From: Bog-532 sp963742875
GTDB lineage: Bacteria; Actinomycetota; Actinomycetes; Streptosporangiales; Streptosporangiaceae
Length of the DNA: 64,000 nt
Assembly: GCA_963742875.1 (NCBI GenBank)
Contig: CAVUNO010000002.1
Location: 215,193 to 279,192 of the forward strand
Reading direction: 5' to 3'
The notes beneath the pieces were generated by a model. It ran no database searches. It was not told where the DNA came from and saw only the letters and a program-made list of their open reading frames with translations. A program made the position numbers and the translations under genes. Shown piece after piece: positions 25,902 to 35,918 of the stretch; positions within the stretch are counted from its first letter, which is position 1; each line of letters begins with the position of its first letter.

Positions 25902-27480
25902 ATGAGCGCCGATGCCCGGCTCCCGGCGGGGTCGGCTGCCCGCCCAGCAACGGATCGTCCAGGAACGCACGGCCCGGTCTGCACCCTGGGGCTCGACCTT
26001 GGGACCAGCTCGGCCAAGGCGGTCGTGATCGATACCGGGGGCACGATCCTGTCCCAGGCGTCAGCCGGTTACACCGTGACCTCGACGGCGGACGGCTTCG
26101 CCGAGACCGCCGGCCCACTGGTGGAGCGCGGTGACCGCCTGCGCCCGTGAGGCCGTCCACGCGGCTGGCGCACGGCCGTCGGCGATCGGGCTGTCGGGAC
26201 AGATGCACGGTCTGGTGATGGCGTCCGCCGATGGCGGGGCCCTTCGTCCGGCCCTGCTCTGGGCCGACAGCCGCGCCACCGGGTGCCTGCGCGCCTACCT
26301 GCGCCTCAGCTCCAGCGCGCTGGCCAGGCTGGCCAACCCACTGGCGCCCGGGATGACCGGGCCGATGCTCAAGTGGATCGCCGAGAACGAACCGGGCACT
26401 TACCGGGAAGCTCGCTGGGCGCTGCAGCCCAAAGACTGGCTACGGGCCCGCCTTACCGGTGAGGTCCATGCTGAGCCCAGTGACGCATCAGCCACGCTGC
26501 TCTACGACGTGATCGATGACCGCTGGGACCTTGAGGTGGTCAGCGCTCTCGGTTTGCAGGCCAGCTTGCTGGCGCCCCTGCTGCCCTCGGCCGGAGCGCC
26601 CGCCGGCCAGCTCACGGCCGAGGCTGGAACCGAGCTGGGGCTGCCCACGGGCATCCCCGTCGCGGCCGGGGCCGGCGACACGGCGGCGGCCGCCGTGGGC
26701 AGCGGGATCGGCCCGGGCGACATCCAGCTCACCGTCGGCACCGGCGCGCAAGTCATCCGGCCTCTTACCGCCCCGGTCAGCCGGGCGGGCGCCGGGATCA
26801 ACCTCTACCGGTCGGCGACTCCGGACGGCTGGTACCAGATGGGCGCCACCATCAGCGCCGGGATCAGTCTCAACTGGGTGCGAGAGATCATGAACGCCAC
26901 CTGGGCGGAGCTGTACGCGAGCGCCGATCATCCCGGCCAGGCGCACGACCCGATCTTCGTCCCGCATCTGTCGGGGGAACGGACACCGTATTCGGACCCG
27001 GCGCTGCGCGGCTCGTGGACCGGGTTGTCGCTCGCCGGCGACCGGGCCTCGCTCTTGCGGGGCGCGCTCGAAGGAACCACGTTTTCGGTCCGCGACGCGC
27101 TGGATGCCCTGCTCGGGGACCATCGCCCGGCGCGTCTGCGGCTGGCCGGCGGGGGGACTCTGGCCGCGGGCTGGCGGCAGTTGCTCGCCGATGTGCTGGG
27201 GCTGCCGCTGTACGCCGTGCACGTGCCCGCAGCGTCCGGCCGGGGCGCTGCCCTGCTGGGGGCCCATGCCGCCGGCCTGCTCAGTTTTGCCGATATCCAG
27301 GGACCGCTCGCGCCGCCCGCCCGCCTCGTGGCGGAGCCGGACCCGGCGATGGCCGCCTTCCACAGGGAACGCCACGCACGATTCCGGCAGATCGTCTCAG
27401 CCCTCAAGGCCACCCAGACCTCCGGCGAGCGGGACACCGGGCCCGGCGGGCCCGCAGACTGCACTGAAGGGGCAGAATGA
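25902..27480 (+). CDS. xylB: FGGY-family xylulokinase-like sugar kinase, frameshifted
   Basis: It phosphorylates a pentulose or polyol-derived ketose. The N-terminal frame carries the FGGY ATPase motif CTLGLDLGTSSAKAVVIDTGG and ends in ETAGP; the rest continues from WWSAVTACAREAVHAAG in another frame through SGQMHGLVM, ALLWADSR, VAAGAGDTAAAAVGSG, FVPHLSGERTPYSDP and RLAGGGTLAAGWRQLLADVLGLPL to the stop at 27480. The break is at 26115-26119. Joined, it gives about 525 residues, a normal length. ATGA overlap with the mannitol dehydrogenase stub shows they were one polyol operon. Both are now broken, which favours true decay here. Confidence 0.82.
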
Positions 27481-27770
27481 CCGTCTTGACCGGGGAAACC
27501 CTGGCGTGGCTGAACGCCGATGTGTTTCTTCCCCGCTACGATCGCCGCCACGTTACGACCGGAATCGTTCACATCGGTGTCGGCAATTTCCACCGCTCGC
27601 ACCAGGCGATGTACATCGACGCCCTGATGAATAGCGGCGCGGCGATGGACTGGGGCATCTGCGGTATCGGCCTGCAGCCGTCCAACCGCAGGATGCCATT
27701 CCGCACGGCCGACCTCACCGCGATCGGCGGACTGGGCGCGAAAGCACGGCACCGGCCCGCTCCTCGGTGA
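27477..27770 (+). pseudogene. 5' fragment of a mannitol 2-dehydrogenase-like gene
   Basis: About 70 residues match the N-terminus of polyol-specific long-chain dehydrogenases: VTTGIVHIGVGNFHRSHQA, MYIDALMNSGAAMDWGICG and IGLQPSNRRM. The remaining 400 residues of a normal enzyme are missing; the frame ends in unrelated sequence at 27770. The truncation point (about 27690-27720) lies where the sucraseferredoxin gene's 3' end begins, so a rearrangement joined the two. Confidence 0.8.
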
Positions 27771-28700
27771 TCAGGCCAGCCGTTCCACGGCCCGGACGGC
27801 GAAAGCGGGCCGGGCGAGCGGCACGGTTGCCGCGCAGTTGCTGTAGAACACGTCCGTCACCGTATCCGCGAGTTCGACGCGTACGGTTTCGGGCGGGTCC
27901 GCGAGCAGCACTTCCCACAGCTGGTGTGCGGTACGTGCCACGTGAACGGGCTCGTACGCGTCGACGCGTAGGTCCCCGAAAGCGCTGCGGGCCGCGTTCT
28001 GAGCCGCCTGCTCCAGGAACCGGAACGCGCTGCGGCCGCGCAGTCCCGGAAGGACCACGCGCCCGGCCCGGTATTCATCGACCATCTGCCGCGCGTCGAG
28101 GGTGTCCGCGCGCCCGTAGTTGATGCCGTGCGGGAACAGCAGCATGGTCGCCGCGAAGCGGTCACCTCCGACGTGGGAGCATTCCCAGACCGCATCCGGG
28201 TCCCGTTGCGTGAGCAGGGCGGCCACCGAGCGTCCCCGCGTCGCGCAGCACTCGTCGTGCCGACCGTGCGCGCATACCGCGATGATGATGTCGTCTGAGG
28301 GCGTTCCCGGCTCCTCGAGGGCAGCGGTCAGGTAGCCGGCTGGATCGCCCACCTCACCCCATTCGATGCTTTCGCCGCCCGGCGTGCTATCGACACGGGC
28401 CCACCGCCAGCGCGGCCCTCCGGGCCCGTCACGGAGCCGCGCTCGGCCGGGGCGCCGGATGGCGACCAGCCGCATCCCTTCGGCGGCGGCCCGGCGCTCT
28501 ATCAGCGCGCCGAGGTCCGGGGGCAGGACGGATGAGTTCCGGTACGCGTTGGGCCCCCACGCGCCAGCGACCTCGAGAAGCAGCCACCTCCGGCCGTAGG
28601 AGGCCGTCGCCACGAGCGACTCGTCAGCGCGCCGCGATTGTGTGCTGCACGAGGCGCCGCCGCCTGAGCGCGGCGCCTCCCACCCGATGGCGTCAATCAA
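27771..28700 (-). CDS. Sucraseferredoxin-like [2Fe-2S] thioredoxin-fold protein
   Basis: 309 residues. The family (sucraseferredoxin-like, related to yeast Apd1) has a C-terminal thioredoxin-like domain binding a [2Fe-2S] cluster and may carry electrons. Visible: CAHGRHDECCATRGR (C143, C151, C152), WECSHVGGDRFAATMLLFPHG (C174, H176) and GINYGR. The start, MIDAIGWEAP at 28700, overlaps the JmjC gene's stop by 8 bases, implying translational coupling. I infer it may supply electrons to, or cooperate with, the oxygenase encoded just upstream. Confidence 0.88.
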   Translation of the reverse strand: MIDAIGWEAPRSGGGASCSTQSRRADESLVATASYGRRWLLLEVAGAWGPNAYRNSSVLPPDLGALIERRAAAEGMRLVAIRRPGRARLRDGPGGPRWRWARVDSTPGGESIEWGEVGDPAGYLTAALEEPGTPSDDIIIAVCAHGRHDECCATRGRSVAALLTQRDPDAVWECSHVGGDRFAATMLLFPHGINYGRADTLDARQMVDEYRAGRVVLPGLRGRSAFRFLEQAAQNAARSAFGDLRVDAYEPVHVARTAHQLWEVLLADPPETVRVELADTVTDVFYSNCAATVPLARPAFAVRAVERLA

Positions 28701-29949
28701 CGCGCTCGATCACCAGCATTGCTGAGCGGAGCAGCCGGCGGGTGACCACCAGGCTGTCCGCTTCGTCCAGTCCTGGCAACGCCCCGGCGTGCAGCGGCCG
28801 ACGGTCAGCCAGAGCCCGGATGGCCGCCTCACACTCCGCGGGAAGCCGCAGGCCCTGGCCCGGCGTACCCAGGTGCACGCCAGCCGCGTCGACAGCGACC
28901 CGCGCATCAAGTCCATCGCGCAGCCGTACCACCGCTTTGGCGGATAGTTCGGCGGCCGCGTCGACGGTAGCCAGCGGCGCAACCGGCTCAGACCGCACCA
29001 TGCGCCGCAGGTTCCGGCGCAGGGCACCGGTGATACGCGCCGAGCCGGCACCGGACGAGTAGCCGTCCAGGGCTCCGGTAAATGCCGCGGTCACTTCGCG
29101 TACGGCGGCGGTCAACTCTTCCCGCGCGGCCGCCGACCCGGTGATCGGCAGCGGGGCACGCAAGGCTGGTGTCCCGGCGAGCGCGGAGATAAGCTCACGC
29201 ACGACGTCGGCTCCGGTGAACGCCGCTATACCGACGGTGAGGTGGATGGACGTGCCCCTGCGCGCCGTCGCGGAATGCAGCCATCCGCGCGGCAGGTAGA
29301 ACGCATCGCCGGGGCGCATGACCATATCCAGGACGGGTTCCTCCCGGGCGCGCGCCTCGACGGCCGCCCGGTGAACTGACCACGGCTCGTCAGCTCGCGG
29401 ATGCTCCAGGACCGGCGCATGAACCGACCAGTGTTTCTCGCCGGCTATCTGGAGCACGAAGACGTCGTGCACGTCGTAGTGCGGATCGAAGCCGCGTCCG
29501 GATTCGGGGGTGATGTAGGCATTGACCTGTGCCGGATGCCCGAGGTCATCGACAAGACGGCGGGTGAACACCTGCAGCGCGGGCCAGGTCCGGTGCAGCC
29601 CCTGCAGCACGATCGTCGCGCCCCCGGCGAATTCACGCAGCACCATGGCCGGATCGACCTGGTCGGTGACCTGGGCGCCGAATCCGCCGGACGCGGTGTA
29701 GCGCTCGGGAGGCAGCAAACTGCCCTCCTTCGCCATCCGAATGAAAGGCGTGCGCAGGGCCCGTTCGGCCAGTAGTTCATCCGCGGCCGCGGAACTGAAC
29801 AGGTCGGAGAAACCGCCGGGGAGAGATCCGGCCGCCGAGTACAGCGGCCGGACCCCCCAGTAATCCCGAGCAAAGGCCACCGGGGCAACGGCAATACAGC
29901 GCTCGAGCGCGGAAGCTCGGCCGCTCGTTCCGTCCGTACTGACGTTCAC
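28693..29949 (-). CDS. JmjC/cupin-4 Fe(II)/2-oxoglutarate oxygenase
   Basis: 418 residues, related to ribosomal oxygenases (YcfD/NO66 type), which hydroxylate Arg or His in proteins. The JmjC core shows GFDPHYDVHDVFVLQIAGEK: metal ligands H157 and D159, and K172 for 2-oxoglutarate. The distal histidine is H225 in GDAFYLPRGWLHSA. The substrate-facing N-terminal part has FARDYWGVRPLY, typical of cupin-4 proteins. A C-terminal helical/winged region of about 170 residues follows. GTG 29949 starts nine bases after the stop of the repeat-protein gene, and the end overlaps the sucraseferredoxin gene. The likely substrate, by context, is the repeat protein. Confidence 0.9.
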   Translation of the reverse strand: MNVSTDGTSGRASALERCIAVAPVAFARDYWGVRPLYSAAGSLPGGFSDLFSSAAADELLAERALRTPFIRMAKEGSLLPPERYTASGGFGAQVTDQVDPAMVLREFAGGATIVLQGLHRTWPALQVFTRRLVDDLGHPAQVNAYITPESGRGFDPHYDVHDVFVLQIAGEKHWSVHAPVLEHPRADEPWSVHRAAVEARAREEPVLDMVMRPGDAFYLPRGWLHSATARRGTSIHLTVGIAAFTGADVVRELISALAGTPALRAPLPITGSAAAREELTAAVREVTAAFTGALDGYSSGAGSARITGALRRNLRRMVRSEPVAPLATVDAAAELSAKAVVRLRDGLDARVAVDAAGVHLGTPGQGLRLPAECEAAIRALADRRPLHAGALPGLDEADSLVVTRRLLRSAMLVIERVD

Positions 29950-29958
29950 TCGCCGAGA

Positions 29959-30294
29959 TCAGGCCGTACCGTCAGCCCCGCCATCGCGCCCGCCCGGGCT
30001 CGCGCCACCATCCGCGAGACCCTCGCCGCCCCCGCCAGCCGGGCCGTCAGCCGCGCCATCGCGCCCGCCCGGGCTCGCGCCACCATCCGCGAGACCCTCG
30101 CCGCCCCCGCCAGCCGGGCCGTCAGCCGCGCCATCGCGCCCGCCCGGGCTCGCGCCACCATCCGCGAGACCCTCGCCGCCCCCGCCAGCCGGGCCGTCAG
30201 CCGCGCCATCGTGCCCGCCCGGGCTCGCGCCACCATCCGCGAGACCCTCGCCCGTGCCAGGTTCGTCGTTGATGTCCTGGTCGTCGATCGGCAT
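29959..30294 (-). CDS. Repeat protein, candidate multi-core precursor peptide
   Basis: 111 residues. A 15-residue leader-like N-terminus (MPIDDQDINDEPGTG) precedes four repeats of a 25-residue unit: GEGLADGGASPGG, then H or R, then DGAADGP and a Gly run. The first repeat has His where the others have Arg; the last is shortened and ends DGGADGTA. ATG 30294 is preceded by AAGGAAG at seven bases, a strong ribosome site, which selects this frame among three open frames through the 75-bp DNA repeat. No signal peptide or Cys. It is the first gene of an operon with a JmjC oxygenase and a sucraseferredoxin-like protein, suggesting a modified peptide. Not recognised as a known family. Confidence 0.72.
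   Translation of the reverse strand: MPIDDQDINDEPGTGEGLADGGASPGGHDGAADGPAGGGGEGLADGGASPGGRDGAADGPAGGGGEGLADGGASPGGRDGAADGPAGGGGEGLADGGASPGGRDGGADGTA
29975..30255. repeat. 75-bp tandem repeat, nearly four copies
   Basis: The unit (GCGCCCGCCCGGGCTCGCGC, then CACCATCCGCGAGACCCTCG and on) repeats with a 75-base period and almost no mismatches; one visible change is GTG/GCG at the start of the last copy (30210). The period is a multiple of three, so the coded protein repeats exactly. The near identity implies recent expansion or gene conversion. Confidence 0.92.
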
Positions 30295-30455
30295 ACCGTT
30301 ACTTCCTTCGCCTCAGCCGTCCTGAAGACGGGTCGCGGACAGGGTTTTTATCATGCTCCAGAGGTTGCACCGGGGTGGCAGCGGGTGCCTGGTATCGCAT
30401 GGGCGGACATACGCTCCGGGCGATACAGCCGAACAGCGTGGCTGGCTCTCGTTCC

Positions 30456-31791
<1,336 letters not shown>

Positions 31792-31799
<8 letters not shown>

Positions 31800-32223
31800 G
31801 GCGCTCACCCGGCGCTGGCCGATCCGCGCCACCCGCCCCTGGCAGATCCGCGCCGGTGAACGCCGACGGGAGCAGCCGTTCCAGCTCGACCGGGCCGGTC
31901 TTGGTGTCCACCAGCAGGCCCGCGCCGCCCGCCTCGAGCAGGACCTGCCGGCAGCGGCCGCACGGCAGCAGGCAGGTGCCATCCGGGGTGCGGACGCTGA
32001 CGGCCACGATGGCGCCGCCGCCGGACGCGTGCAGTGCCGAGACCAGGCCGCATTCGGCGCAGAGCGTCAGCCCGTAGGAGGCGTTCTCCACGTTGCAGCC
32101 GACGAGGACCCGGCCGTCGCTGATCTGGCCGGCCACGCCGACCCGCAGGCGGGAATACGGGGCGTGGGCCCGTACGGCCACCTCCCGAGCCAGCGCACGC
32201 AGGGCTGTCCAGTCAATGTCCAC
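31792..32223 (-). CDS. cdd: Cytidine deaminase
   Basis: 143 residues. It converts cytidine to uridine; zinc enzyme, tetrameric class. The zinc/catalytic motifs are CNVENASYGLTLCAECG (catalytic Glu and first Cys) and LPCGRCRQVL (second and third Cys). The N-terminal APYSRLRVGVAG is also conserved. It is first in an operon with deoA, divergent from the nucleoside transporter operon, which together form a pyrimidine nucleoside uptake and breakdown unit. Confidence 0.95.
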
Positions 32224-32922
32224 CCGCCATTCCCCTCCGCCAAAAAGTCACCCCCGCTTAACACGCACGGAACGCTGACCCGCTGAAGACACACGGCACG
32301 ATAACAGTGCCGGTTGGGCCGGCCCATTGGACGGTCCTGCCGCTGATTCCGCGCTGGTCCGATGGTGATCCCGCGCCGGGCCGATTGCGATTTGGCAACG
32401 GCAGCCAGGCCGGGCCAGCGCTCTTCTTCCCGCCCGGGCGCATCGGGGCTAACCTGCGGTGATCTAGTTGACATCCTCCCCACCGTGAACGACGGGGATT
32501 CCCACGAACGGAGCAGGTGACATGTCTGAGTATAGCGGCGGGGCCGCCACCGCTTGGCTCTCGCGGTACCGGCGGCCCCGCTCAGGTTGGCATCCCCCGG
32601 AGGGAGTGTCACCTGCCGTCCGTGGAGGTTCGCGCTTCATCCCGGTGCCTACGTGCGCAAGAACGGTCCTGCGCGCTGCCACCGCATGCCCTGCGGCGGT
32701 CGCACGCTACCCAGTTTACGGGTTTCCTCCCCGCCCTGAACGGCGGCGTTTCCGCCCGTGATTCTCGATGATCGGAATCATTACAGCGTATGGGCCCGGC
32801 TGCGGTAAGCAGACGAATGCGCTGCGTGCGGACCGGCGGCGGCCCGCGTCATGGTTGGTCCGGGGGCGGCGACTGCCGACGAAGCAGGCGGCAATGGTGC
32901 CCCGCGAAACAGGAGGTAACCA
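32224..32922. other. Divergent intergenic region with IS200/IS605-like ends
   Basis: Between cdd and the lipoprotein gene I see no gene. The first 200 bases must hold the cdd promoter. From about 32465 to 32765 there are two hairpin motifs of the kind found at IS200/IS605 element ends, annotated separately, and frames between them are not protein-like. The last 120 bases hold the transporter promoter. Confidence 0.45.
32465..32765. mobile_element. Remnant of an IS200/IS605-type element or MITE
   Basis: At the left is TTGACATCCTCCCC, a short stem-loop and GGGGATTCC; at the right is TTTCCTCCCCGCCCTGAACG with a matching G-rich arm. Such ATCCTCCCCGCCC-stem-GATTCC hairpins mark the ends of TnpB-carrying IS605-family elements in actinobacteria. 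No tnpA/tnpB frame is left between them. A single related end occurs at 38503-38537. Confidence 0.45.
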
Positions 32923-34047
32923 GTGAAGAAGACCCTTGCGGCCAGCGCAGCGCTGACCGTAGCGGGCCTGCTCGCCGCGGCGTGCGGCAGCAGCACGTCG
33001 GCGCCGAGCGGTTCGTCGTCATCGAAGCCCAGCGGCAGTTCCAGTTCGGCGTCCACCGCAGGCAAGTTCCTGGGCTGCATGGTCACCGACACCGGCGGCA
33101 TCGACGACCGGTCGTTCAACGCCTCGTCCTGGCAGGGCATGCAGGAGGCGCAGACCGCCGACCCGAGCAAGATCTCGGTCACCTACCTGCAGTCCACCAC
33201 GCAGAGCGACTACACGCCGAACATCAACACGTTCATCAGCAAGAAGTGCGGCATCATCGTGACCGTCGGGTTCCTGATGGCGGGCGCGACGCAGACCGCC
33301 TCGAAGGCCAATCCGAGCGCCAAGTTCGCGATCGTGGACAACGCCTACACGCCACCCCTGGCCAACGTCGACGCCCTGCTGTTCAACACCGTGCAGGACG
33401 GGTTCCTCGGCGGCTACCTCGCGGCCGGCATGAGCAAGACCGGCAAGGTGGCCACGTTCGGCGGCGAGAAGCTGCCCACCGTGACGATCTACATGGACGG
33501 CTTCTACGACGGCGTGCAGTACTACAACTCCAAGCACGGCACGCACGTGCAGGTCCTCGGGTGGAACGAGGGCTCCCAGGACGGCAGCTTCACCGGCAAC
33601 TTCACCGACCAGACGGCCGGCCAGACGCTGACCCAGACGTTCATCACCGAGGGCGCGGACATCATCTTCCCGGTCGCCGGGAACGTCGGCCTGGGCGCGG
33701 CGAAGGCGGTGCAGAACGCGGACGCCGCGGCCGGCAGCCAGAAGGTGAACATGATGTGGGTGGACACCGACGGCTGCATCAGCGCCCCGCAGTACTGCAA
33801 GTACTTCATCACCAGCGTGACCAAGGGCATCCAGCCCGCGGTGAAGAACGCCGTCGCCACGGCCGCGAACGGGAGCTTCAAGGGCGGTAACTACATCGGC
33901 ACGCTGGCCAACGGCGGCGTGGCGCTGGCGCCCTACCACGATTTCGCCAGCGAGGTGCCGGCCAGCCTGCAGTCCGAACTGGCCGCGATCAAGCTCAGCA
34001 TCATCGCCGGCAAGATCCCGACCCCGACGAAGGCCCCGGTTTCGTAG
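32923..34047 (+). CDS. BmpA-family nucleoside-binding lipoprotein
   Basis: 374 residues. It is the substrate-binding protein of a nucleoside ABC importer (BMP/PnrA/Med family). The signal peptide MKKTLAASAALTVAGLLAAAC ends at the lipobox cysteine C21, followed by a Ser-rich linker. The mature domain shows the family signatures DTGGIDDRSFNASSWQGMQEA and GFLMAGATQTASKANPSAKF, then GDGSFTGNFTD-like and GLGAAKAVQ segments. The start is GTG 32923 with AGGAGG at ideal spacing. It is followed by a long perfect hairpin, then the ATPase and two permeases. Confidence 0.94.
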   Translation: MKKTLAASAALTVAGLLAAACGSSTSAPSGSSSSKPSGSSSSASTAGKFLGCMVTDTGGIDDRSFNASSWQGMQEAQTADPSKISVTYLQSTTQSDYTPNINTFISKKCGIIVTVGFLMAGATQTASKANPSAKFAIVDNAYTPPLANVDALLFNTVQDGFLGGYLAAGMSKTGKVATFGGEKLPTVTIYMDGFYDGVQYYNSKHGTHVQVLGWNEGSQDGSFTGNFTDQTAGQTLTQTFITEGADIIFPVAGNVGLGAAKAVQNADAAAGSQKVNMMWVDTDGCISAPQYCKYFITSVTKGIQPAVKNAVATAANGSFKGGNYIGTLANGGVALAPYHDFASEVPASLQSELAAIKLSIIAGKIPTPTKAPVS

Positions 34048-34063
34048 GTCAGGCCTGAAGCGC

Positions 34064-34108
34064 GAGTTTCCCGGCCCGGGCGAAGGGACGCCCCGGGCCG
34101 GGAAACTC
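34064..34108 (+). terminator. 17-bp perfect stem-loop after the binding-protein gene
   Basis: GAGTTTCCCGGCCCGGG pairs fully with CCCGGGCCGGGAAACTC across an 11-base loop. It lies 17 bases after the lipoprotein stop and 56 bases before the ATPase start. It likely protects the upstream mRNA or partly terminates transcription, which would give more binding protein than transporter. Confidence 0.85.
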
Positions 34109-34164
34109 ATGCCAGGGGGCAGGCCTATCTTGATGGGACGGGGCGAGATGAGGCAGGCGAGCGG

Positions 34165-35918
34165 GTGAATCTTGAGCTGCAGGGCATCACGAAGCGCTTC
34201 GGCAGCCTCGTGGCCAACGACCACATCGACCTTTCCATCGTCCCGGGCGCCATCCACGCCCTGCTCGGTGAGAACGGGGCCGGCAAGACCACGCTGATGA
34301 ACATCCTCTACGGGCTCACCCAGCCCGGCGAGGGGACGATCCTGGCCGACGGCAAGCCGCTGACCATCCATTCGCCGAAGGACGCGATCGCGGCCGGCAT
34401 CGGCATGGTGCATCAGCACTTCATGCTGGTCCCGGTGTTCACGGTCGCCGAGAACGTCACTCTGGGCGATGAGGAGACCCGGCCGCTGGGGCTGCTGGAC
34501 CGGCGCCGGATGCGCCAGAAGGTGCGGGACCTGTCGCAGCGATACGGACTGCGGGTCGACCCCGATGCGCTGACCGGGGACCTGCCCGTCGGCGTGCAGC
34601 AGCGGGTGGAGATCCTGAAGGCACTGGTCCGGGACGCCCAGGTGCTCATCCTGGACGAGCCCACGGCCGTGCTGACCCCCGGCGAGACCGAGGACCTCTT
34701 CCGGATCATGCGGGAGCTGCGGGAAAGCGGACGCGCCATCGTCTTCATCTCGCACAAGCTCAAGGAGGTGCAGGCGATCGCCGACACGATCACGATCCTG
34801 CGCCGCGGCCGGGTGGTGGGCGAGCGCCCGCCGAACACCAGCGAGGAGGAGCTGGCCGCGCTGATGGTCGGCCGCTCCGTCCAGCTGCAGGTCACCAAGA
34901 CGATCGCCAAGCCGGGCCGGGTCGTGCTCGAGGTCCGCGATCTGGTCGTGCCCGGCGGCCACGAGGGCCTGTCCGGTCCCGGACAAACCGCCGCCGTCAA
35001 CGGGCTGTCCTTCCGGGTGCGGGCCGGCGAGATTCTCGGCGTGGCCGGTGTGCAGGGCAACGGCCAGACGGAGCTGTGCGAGGCGCTGATGGGACTGCTG
35101 CCCGTCACGTCCGGCTCGGTTCACCTGAACGACCACGACATCACGAGCGCGTCGCCGGCCAGCCGGCTGCGGCCGGCGTCGGGTACATCCCGGAGGACCG
35201 CCAGCAGGACGGGCTCGTGGCCCCGTTCCCGGTTTCGGAGAATCTCATTCTGGACACCTACAACCGGCCGCCGTTCGCCTCCGGGCCGGCCCTCGACCTG
35301 GGCGCGATCCGCACCACGGCGGAGCAGCGAGTCAAGGAGTTCGACATCCGGACCCAGTCGATCTCGGCGCCGGTCGGCACGCTGTCGGGCGGCAACCAGC
35401 AGAAGGTCATTCTCGCCCGCGAGGTGGGCCGCGACGTCCGGCTGCTGCTGGCCAGCCAGCCGACCCGCGGCCTGGACGTCGGGTCGATCGAGTTCGTGCA
35501 CCGGCGCATCATCGAGGAGCGCGACAAGGGCGTGGCCGTGGTGCTCGTCTCTTCCGAGCTGGACGAGATCTACGCCCTCTCCGACCGGATCGCGATCATG
35601 TACGAGGGCAGGTTCACCGGGTTCCGGCCGCCCGACGTGCCGGTCGAAGAACTCGGCCTGCTGATGGCTGGCATCGGCGGGATCGGCACGCCCGAACCCG
35701 GGGCGGAGGATTCTCCCGAACGGGCGGCGCCGGGAGCCTCCCCATCGGCCAGGCCGGACTCTGCGGAACGGCCAGATTCTACCGAACGGGCGGTGCCGGG
35801 AGCCTCCCCATCGGCCGGGCCGGACTCTGCCGAACGGGCCGCGCCCGGGGCCTCCGCGCCGGCCGGGCCGGATTCGCCCGGTGATGATCCCACCGTGACC
35901 GTCAGGAAGCCCACGTGA
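34165..35918 (+). CDS. Nucleoside ABC transporter ATP-binding protein (two ATPase domains), frameshifted
   Basis: About 585 residues joined. Domain 1: Walker A GENGAGKTTLMN, VHQHFMLVP, signature LPVGVQQRVEILKAL and Walker B VLILDEPTAV. Domain 2: GVQGNGQTELCEALMG, then after the break GYIPEDRQQDG, signature LSGGNQQKVILAREV and LLLASQPTRGLDVGS. The RbsA/YufO-type layout is standard for BmpA systems. One base is missing between 35172 and 35173 (CGGCC for CGGGCC), shifting the frame just before GYIPEDR. The C-terminus carries an unusual Pro/Ser/Ala extension with repeated ERAxPGASPSA units. Start GTG 34165. Stop overlaps the permease start by 4 bases. Confidence 0.88.

Noticed and set aside
26115..26119. 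Programmed frameshift in the xylulokinase-like gene
   Set aside because: No slippery site, and its operon partner is truncated, so decay or an error is simpler.
29946..30236. Alternative Ala/Arg repeat ORF in another frame of the 75-bp repeat
   Set aside because: Because the period is a multiple of three all frames stay open; only the 29959-30294 frame has a strong ribosome site and a nonrepetitive leader.
29975..30255. CRISPR or VNTR-only array
   Set aside because: The 75-bp units lie within a well-started gene in an operon and code a regular protein repeat.
33019..35136. 705-residue minus-strand ORF over the lipoprotein and ATPase genes
   Set aside because: Antisense shadow of high-GC coding DNA; no domain motifs.
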